9,130 bases of DNA from NCBI GenBank assembly GCA_031278315.1, contig JAITKS010000072.1, forward strand, positions 1-9,130. The letters run 5' to 3'. The stretch comes from Planctomycetaceae bacterium (lineage in GTDB: Bacteria; Planctomycetota; Planctomycetia; Pirellulales; Thermoguttaceae). A program made the position numbers and the translations under genes. The notes beneath the pieces were generated by a model. It saw only the letters and a program-made list of their open reading frames with translations, searched no databases and was not told the origin of the DNA. Below, in pieces: positions 5,639 through 9,130 of the stretch (its first letter is position 1; every line of letters starts with the position of its first letter).

Positions 5639-6913
5639 CTAATTATTTTGTCCGAGAGCATTCGGATAGAACGTTTTATGACAAGAATCACAAGAACGGC
5701 TTAATTCACTGAAAGCAGACCAATAACTTTCATATTTAATTTTACCGTTTGCAAAATCATGTGCGGCGCTATTTGCCTTAATTGCGGCATCCCGAAATTG
5801 TTTACATTCTTTTTTCCATTTTTCTAACTCGTTTGGTTTTGTCGTTTCGTCTCCATTAGAAATACTACACTCACTTATCGCCGCTAATGCCGCAAGTTGA
5901 CCAAATATCTGCTTGGGATTTTTATCAAGTTGACGTTTTAATTTCGTCTCTGTATTTGTCAATCGGCGCACATTTGAATTTAGATTCGGCATCGCTTTCA
6001 TTACAGGTTTTAACTTAACAATTTTTTCAAGTTTCAATTTGTCTGGTTCACCTTTACTTTTCAAGGCTGCTTTTACAGCTTCAAATTCAACTAAAGCAAT
6101 ATCGTAATCTTTCGCAGCAATAAGACGTTTCGCCGCATTTATCAACTCCGGCGACGCATTACGATATCGCGAATCAATATCAGATAATCCTATCGACAAA
6201 GCAACTAATGCCAAACCGCTCGCATCCCGATAAACCGAATCACCATCAACCGAATAATTCTCAGACGTTTTAAGATCTTCCAAGTTTTCGCCAATACGTA
6301 ATATATATTCGTCGATTTGTTCAACAAGATCCAAAATTAAAACAGACAAAGAACTCATACTTGAATCTGCTTGAACTCTATTAACGTTTTTTTCAGACGG
6401 CGATAATTTCACTGCTTCAATTTTTTTTTTATCGTTTATATTGTCATTCATATTATCGCTGCTATTGCCGTTATTATTTATTGTTGTCCGATAGTATGAA
6501 TTAGTCATACCATCGGAGTTTATCAAAGTAACTGTATTGTCTGGTTTGTTATTGTTCTCGTTGTTGTTATTCTCGTTATTGTTCTCGTTATTGTTCTCGT
6601 TCTTGTTCTCGTTCTTGTTCTCGTTGGCAGTTGGGTTTAATGTAGTTGGGTTTAATGTTGGATCGGTTGTTTCTTTTTCATTTTTTTCTTGATTAGATTT
6701 GTTTTGATCAATTCCCGATTTGTTGTTTGACGGCGTCAAATTGTTTTCAAGAAAAATTCCTGTATCGGTCAATGGATACATTGGTTCGACGTAACCTTGA
6801 TTTGTAGTTCCGCCATAAGACTGACTCGAATCGTCCGGCAGCGGCGGCATTTTACCGCCTGTACAACCGCTAATCCAAAATATCACAAACGAAATTAACA
6901 ATAATCTGTTCAT
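5639..6913 (-). CDS. Cytochrome c'-like haem-binding lipoprotein, 424 aa
   Basis: Predicted exported lipoprotein with one C-terminal haem site. The start at 6913 gives MNR, a hydrophobic LLLISFVIFW and a lipobox ISGC, so the mature protein begins at Cys17; starts further upstream would put about 30 extra residues before the signal. Next comes a long low-complexity linker: Ser/Gly/Asn-rich, with a TLNPT duplication and an (ENNN/ENKN)n tract. The C-terminal roughly 200 residues are helical and charged. They end SRSCDSCHKTFYPNALGQNN, where CDSCH is a c-type haem-attachment motif a few residues from the end, as in cytochrome c'. The preceding EKWKKECKQFRDAAIKANSA resembles, from memory, planctomycete cytochrome c'-like proteins. 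A linker holding a haem domain off the membrane suggests an extracytoplasmic electron-transfer or gas-binding role; this is inference. No strong Shine-Dalgarno precedes any candidate start. It is transcribed divergently from the Gfo/Idh/MocA gene. Confidence 0.85.
   Translation of the reverse strand: MNRLLLISFVIFWISGCTGGKMPPLPDDSSQSYGGTTNQGYVEPMYPLTDTGIFLENNLTPSNNKSGIDQNKSNQEKNEKETTDPTLNPTTLNPTANENKNENKNENNNENNNENNNNENNNKPDNTVTLINSDGMTNSYYRTTINNNGNSSDNMNDNINDKKKIEAVKLSPSEKNVNRVQADSSMSSLSVLILDLVEQIDEYILRIGENLEDLKTSENYSVDGDSVYRDASGLALVALSIGLSDIDSRYRNASPELINAAKRLIAAKDYDIALVEFEAVKAALKSKGEPDKLKLEKIVKLKPVMKAMPNLNSNVRRLTNTETKLKRQLDKNPKQIFGQLAALAAISECSISNGDETTKPNELEKWKKECKQFRDAAIKANSAAHDFANGKIKYESYWSAFSELSRSCDSCHKTFYPNALGQNN
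6421..6430 (-). other. Ten-A homopolymer in the lipoprotein reading frame
   Basis: The coding strand has ten consecutive A residues encoding Lys-Lys-Lys, just before the haem-domain half. A run this long is prone to replication or transcriptional slippage, which would shift frame upstream of the haem motif. Confidence 0.8.
6548..6622 (-). repeat. 12-bp tandem array encoding (ENNN/ENKN)n
   Basis: There are six consecutive units: five of 12 bp (GTTATTGTTCTC or GTTCTTGTTCTC on the plus strand) and one of 15 bp. They encode ENKN-ENKN-ENNN-ENNN-ENNNN-ENNN in the linker. All lengths are multiples of three, so copy-number changes would keep the frame. Confidence 0.9.
6629..6658 (-). repeat. Perfect 15-bp tandem duplication encoding TLNPT-TLNPT
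   Basis: AGTTGGGTTTAATGT occurs twice head to tail without mismatch in the lipoprotein linker. It is only 6 bp from the 12-bp array. Confidence 0.9.
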
Positions 6914-7006
6914 ACGGAACAGAGAATTTGAAAACAGATTTTTTGTAACGAATATTTTCATAATTATTTTCATACTTAAAGTTTTTTGTAACAAAATTAA
7001 GCAGCT

Positions 7007-7101
7007 CACTTGAATTTTCGGTTCGAGTTATCTGCTTGCCTATCGGTACGCGGGCTCTCAATGAATCGCCTTTATACCGCTAAATTTCAACGTATGATAC
7101 G
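7007..7101 (+). repeat. Dispersed intergenic repeat family R, copy 3
   Basis: It begins CACTTGAATTTTCGGTTC (7007-7024), identical to 7447-7464, and ends GTATGATACG (7092-7101), identical to 7532-7541. The motif-to-motif offset is 85 bp in both copies although the middle has diverged. It lies just upstream of the minus-strand lipoprotein, antisense to it. Confidence 0.75.
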
Positions 7102-7103
7102 CT

Positions 7104-7446
7104 AGGATTCTTCGTAATTATTTCAACTGAATTTTGTAATTCGATATTAAATTACACAACATTATTTTGTTACGAGACAAAACAATCTAAAACGAAAAAC
7201 AAAAAACATCTGAAATTTTTAACAATTGAAACGAATATTCTATCTTTCATTTTATAAAGATCAATCGTATCGCCGGTGACAACAATTTATCTTTGACAAG
7301 TATTTTTGTTATTTCAGACACAGGGTATTTCAGTAGATATATTATTTGTTAAAATTCAACAAACAATTCTCGAGGTAAATCTGTGTAGATTACCGTATTT
7401 TTAATCTTGAATTGCCTGTTTACAAATTACAATTTTATACTTTTCA
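7104..7446. other. Gene-free stretch between two family-R copies
   Basis: No credible open frame is present. It contains two small hairpins: 7161-7186 (TTTTGT/ACAAAA stem) and 7374-7394. A consensus-like TTGACA at 7293-7298 has no -10 hexamer at a workable distance. The stretch belongs to the divergent control region of the lipoprotein and oxidoreductase genes. Confidence 0.5.
7374..7404 (+). terminator. Small terminator-like hairpin with no upstream gene on its strand
   Basis: GGTAAATCT-GTGT-AGATTACC forms an 8-bp stem with one bulged A, followed by GTATTTTT. The shape is that of a weak intrinsic terminator on the plus strand, yet no plus-strand gene precedes it in the window. Confidence 0.3.
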
Positions 7447-7541
7447 CACTTGAATTTTCGGTTCTAACTGCGTGCGAAATTATTGTATTGCCCAGCCGGA
7501 AATCAAATTTTTTGAATTACCGAAATTCATAGTATGATACG
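7447..7541 (+). repeat. Dispersed intergenic repeat family R, copy 4
   Basis: The left motif CACTTGAATTTTCGGTTC is at 7447-7464 and the right motif GAAATTCATAGTATGATAC at 7522-7540. This copy runs up to the ribosome-binding site of the oxidoreductase gene, and its right half doubles as a possible promoter. Confidence 0.75.
7512..7538 (+). promoter_or_regulatory. Promoter candidate for the Gfo/Idh/MocA gene
   Basis: TTGAAT (7512-7517) and TATGAT (7533-7538) are 15 bp apart, shorter than the usual 16-18. The transcript start would fall near 7545, giving a leader of about 25 nt. The same TATGATAC word occurs in the aldolase promoter candidate. Confidence 0.4.
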
Positions 7542-7555
7542 TATGTAAATTAAAA

Positions 7556-7563
7556 GAGGAGGT
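7556..7563 (+). promoter_or_regulatory. Very strong ribosome-binding site of the Gfo/Idh/MocA gene
   Basis: GAGGAGGT is a near-complete anti-16S match, 7 nt before the ATG at 7571. It fixes the start and suggests efficient translation. Confidence 0.9.
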
Positions 7564-7570
7564 ATTAACG

Positions 7571-8587
7571 ATGTTACGAGTTGGGATTCATGGTCTTGGT
7601 TTTATGGGTATGATGCATTATTTATCGTACCAAAAAATAGAAGGCGTTAAAGTTGTTGCAATATGCGAAGTGAGCGAGGAACGGCGGCGCGGTGATTGGC
7701 GGTCGATTCAGGGTAATTTTGGTCCTCGCGGCACACAAGTTGACTTGACCGGCATTTCGACATATTCGGAATCGGCAGACTTATTCAACGATTCGTCTGT
7801 AGATTTAGTTGATATATGTCTTCCGCCGGCATCGCATTCGGATGCAGCAGTAAATGCGTTGAATGCGGGCAAACATGTAGTTTGCGAAAAACCGATTACT
7901 CTAACAATCAAAGAAGCGGAACGAATGGTCAAAGCAGCGGAAGATAACGGTAAATTATTTATGGTCGCACATGTATTACCGTTTTTCCCCGCATACAGAT
8001 TTGTTTATGATTCCGTGCAAAGCGGTTGTTTCGGACGAATATTGGGAGGTCATTTTGATCGTGTGATTTCTGATCCGATCTGGGTGAAAAATTTCTACGA
8101 TATGAATGTTGTAGGCGGTCCGCTTCTTGATTTACATATTCACGACGCACATTTTATACGTTTATTATTTGGATTACCCGACGAAGTACGAAGCTTGGGA
8201 AGATTACGGAACGATGTACCTGATTATTTCAACACACAATTTATTTATAATAATCGTGACCTCGTAATAACATCAACGAGCGGAGTAATTCAACAACAAG
8301 GACGTCCGTTTATGGCTCATAGTGAAGTACATTTCGATCAAGCTACCGTAGTTCTGGACGGTGCAACGACAACTATTTTTACCGCCGACGGAAAAGTAGA
8401 AAAAGCAAATATACCTGAACTCGACGAAGTCGGAATTTTCACAAATGAATTACGTGAAGTAACAAACTCGATCAAAAATAACTGTATCTCACCGATTCTA
8501 GGAAATCAATTAGCCAAAGACGCTTTACTAATTGCATTAAAAGAACACGAATCAGTCTTACAAAAAAAACCGGTGAAGATACAATAA
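7571..8587 (+). CDS. Gfo/Idh/MocA family NAD(P)-dependent oxidoreductase, 338 aa
   Basis: Cytoplasmic Rossmann-fold dehydrogenase of the Gfo/Idh/MocA family, which typically oxidises or reduces sugars, sugar acids or inositols. The dinucleotide-binding motif is G8-L-G-F-M-G13 in VGIHGLGFMG; the strand ending AICEVSE carries E33 at the end of the second beta strand, where NAD-preferring members often have an acidic residue. The family hallmark EKP is at 106-108 (VVCEKPITL), and the C-terminal catalytic segment GGPLLDLHIHDAHFIR has D187 and H191. The length is typical. The start is set by the GAGGAGGT site. The substrate cannot be named: the family is broad and the neighbours give no pathway. 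It is monocistronic as far as visible, divergent from the haem lipoprotein, with a family-F repeat and a hairpin downstream. No frameshift or missing key residue is seen. Confidence 0.95.
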   Translation: MLRVGIHGLGFMGMMHYLSYQKIEGVKVVAICEVSEERRRGDWRSIQGNFGPRGTQVDLTGISTYSESADLFNDSSVDLVDICLPPASHSDAAVNALNAGKHVVCEKPITLTIKEAERMVKAAEDNGKLFMVAHVLPFFPAYRFVYDSVQSGCFGRILGGHFDRVISDPIWVKNFYDMNVVGGPLLDLHIHDAHFIRLLFGLPDEVRSLGRLRNDVPDYFNTQFIYNNRDLVITSTSGVIQQQGRPFMAHSEVHFDQATVVLDGATTTIFTADGKVEKANIPELDEVGIFTNELREVTNSIKNNCISPILGNQLAKDALLIALKEHESVLQKKPVKIQ

Positions 8588-8604
8588 TCGTATTTGTACT
8601 ATCT

Positions 8605-8651
8605 GTAATTATCCAGTAGTGTTATCAATTCCGATTTATTTATTTATTAAC
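8605..8651 (+). repeat. Downstream-of-gene repeat family F, copy 2
   Basis: GTAATTATCCAGTAGTGTTA then TCA (8605-8627), followed by TTCCGATTTATTTATTTATT (8629-8648) and AAC. It matches the minus-strand copy at 5538-5590, is shorter between the two blocks, and begins 17 bp past the oxidoreductase stop in the same sense. Confidence 0.65.
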
Positions 8652-8722
8652 TGTACTTTCAAAAAATTTTGAAAATATTAAAAACAAAGAAAATAAGTTT
8701 AAATTTTTTTGGAAAGTACAGT
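8650..8722. terminator. Long hairpin downstream of the Gfo/Idh/MocA gene
   Basis: ACTGTACTTTCAAAAAATTT (8650-8669) pairs with the reverse-complementary segment 8701-8722, which ends GGAAAGTACAGT, over about 20 bp with a single bulge and a loop of about 31 nt. It lies about 60 bp past the stop. There is no T-run after the 3' arm, so it may be an mRNA 3'-end stabiliser or a repeat rather than a true intrinsic terminator. Confidence 0.5.
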
Positions 8723-8749
8723 GATAAATTACAGTATATTTAAAATATC

Positions 8750-8905
8750 GTAATATATCAGATTAGCGGAATATTTGTTTTTCAATTTTTTGGGGAAGGT
8801 TATAAATTTTAAAACCAACCTTATTTTTCACATAATTTTCCCGAACAAAATAAAGTTAGTTAAAAATGAATTTGAAACCTTTGAGAAATTCCACCGATAT
8901 ATTAC
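8750..8905. mobile_element. 156-bp MITE-like element (family E, copy 3)
   Basis: The left end GTAATATATCAG is followed after AUU-type sequence by AGCGGAAT (8750-8772); the right end ATTCCACCGATATATTAC (8888-8905) is its inverted counterpart. Internal blocks 8799-8839 (GGTTATAAATTTTAAAACCA...) and 8865-8890 (TGAATTTGAAACCTTTGAGA...) match the 280-bp element, the second in the corresponding inverted position. The ACGAAA-rich core is absent, so this is either a deletion derivative or the simpler ancestral form. There is no open frame inside. Confidence 0.65.
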
Positions 8906-8936
8906 TCATTTTTTCAACATCACAATAATTTTCTTA

Positions 8937-8993
8937 TTAACAATTAACAATTAACAAATTAACAAATTAACAAATTAACAAATTAACAATTAA
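8937..8993. repeat. TTAACAA/TTAACAAA array, seven units
   Basis: Seven consecutive units (7, 7, 8, 8, 8, 8 and 7 bp) end in TTAA, only 6 bp before the ATG at 9000. Changes in copy number would alter promoter or leader spacing of the following gene. Confidence 0.9.
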
Positions 8994-8999
8994 TTTTTT

Positions 9000-9130
9000 A
9001 TGACCTATAAACAACATGCATCTTTATTCAATTTATCGGCTGATAATGCTGATAATAACAAGACTGATAATAACAAGACTGATAATAAAAGTAATCAGCG
9101 TAAGTTTACGGATTGGCATCGTGCTTTTGC
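9000..9130 (+). CDS. 5' end of an unknown gene, truncated by the window edge
   Basis: An open frame starts at ATG 9000 and runs off the right end (43 codons visible). An in-frame TAA at 8991 precludes a start further upstream. The protein begins MTYKQHASLFNLSADNADNN, then has KTDNN-type repeats, then KFTDWHRAFA. No signal peptide is visible. No Shine-Dalgarno precedes it: the 60 bp upstream are the TTAACAA array and a T-run, so translation would be leaderless or SD-independent, or the frame is not expressed. The FTDWHRAF segment looks like folded protein rather than random translation, which favours a real gene. No function can be assigned from so little. Confidence 0.55.
   Translation, partial: MTYKQHASLFNLSADNADNNKTDNNKTDNKSNQRKFTDWHRAF
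9039..9086 (+). repeat. In-frame 9-bp and 15-bp tandem duplications
   Basis: GCTGATAAT occurs twice (9039-9056), then AACAAGACTGATAAT twice (9057-9071, 9072-9086), all perfect. They encode ADN-ADN-NKTDN-NKTDN at the N-terminus of the truncated gene. Confidence 0.9.

Noticed and set aside
6914..7009. Upstream GTG start at 7009 and ATG starts at 6973 and 6961 for the lipoprotein
   Set aside because: They place about 16-32 extra residues before a compact lipoprotein signal, have no ribosome-binding site, and the GTG lies inside a repeat motif.
7293..7321. Consensus -35 box TTGACA as a promoter
   Set aside because: No acceptable -10 hexamer lies 15-19 bp downstream, and no gene follows closely.
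7447..7570. Leader of the Gfo/Idh/MocA gene as a riboswitch
   Set aside because: The conserved parts belong to a repeat also found away from ribosome-binding sites and antisense to other genes; no known aptamer motif is recognised.
8937..8993. TTAACAA array as a CRISPR
   Set aside because: The units are 7-8 bp with no spacers and no cas gene; it is a simple tandem repeat.

Overview
The window is AT-rich with long intergenic gaps (about 400-570 bp). It holds five complete protein genes plus the first 43 codons of a sixth. The best taxonomic guess is an anaerobic or fermentative member of the Planctomycetota. This is inference. It rests on a lipoprotein ending in a cytochrome c'-like domain with a C-terminal CDSCH haem site, a style I associate with planctomycetes, on a hydrogenase/NADH-dehydrogenase type flavoprotein, and on a Gfo/Idh/MocA oxidoreductase. 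No rRNA or tRNA is present to test it.

Layout. 1-198: a GC-rich hairpin block, a CTCTGTG triplicate and the end of a terminal-inverted-repeat element. 199-1176 (-): Asn/Lys-rich protein of unknown function. 1177-1582: gene-free. 1583-3520 (-): HydB/HndC/NuoF-type flavo-iron-sulfur subunit. 3521-4086: gene-free and repeat-rich. 4087-5103 (-): class II fructose-bisphosphate aldolase with a Cys-rich tail. 5104-5638: gene-free, containing a 280-bp imperfect palindrome. 5639-6913 (-): cytochrome c'-like lipoprotein. 6914-7570: divergent intergenic region with two direct copies of a repeat. 7571-8587 (+): Gfo/Idh/MocA oxidoreductase. 8588-8999: repeats and a short inverted-repeat element. 9000-9130 (+): start of an unknown gene.

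The genes are not an evident operon: each has its own long upstream region. Aldolase (glycolysis/gluconeogenesis) and the NAD(P)H-linked flavoprotein (redox disposal, perhaps to H2) fit a sugar-fermenting metabolism. The other genes show no functional link.

The most striking content is intergenic. At least three dispersed repeat families recur within 9 kb. (i) Family E has ends resembling GTAATATATCAGCGGAAT: two complete elements and one end. (ii) Family F has two copies just downstream of stop codons, both sense relative to the gene. (iii) Family R has a conserved left motif CACTTGAATTTTCGGTTC and a right motif GAAATTCATAGTATGATAC; two copies keep these motifs exactly 85 bp apart while the middle differs. 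Short in-frame tandem duplications giving Asn-rich tracts occur in three genes. I see no CRISPR array, toxin-antitoxin pair, phage gene or transposase, and no clear new protein-coding system.
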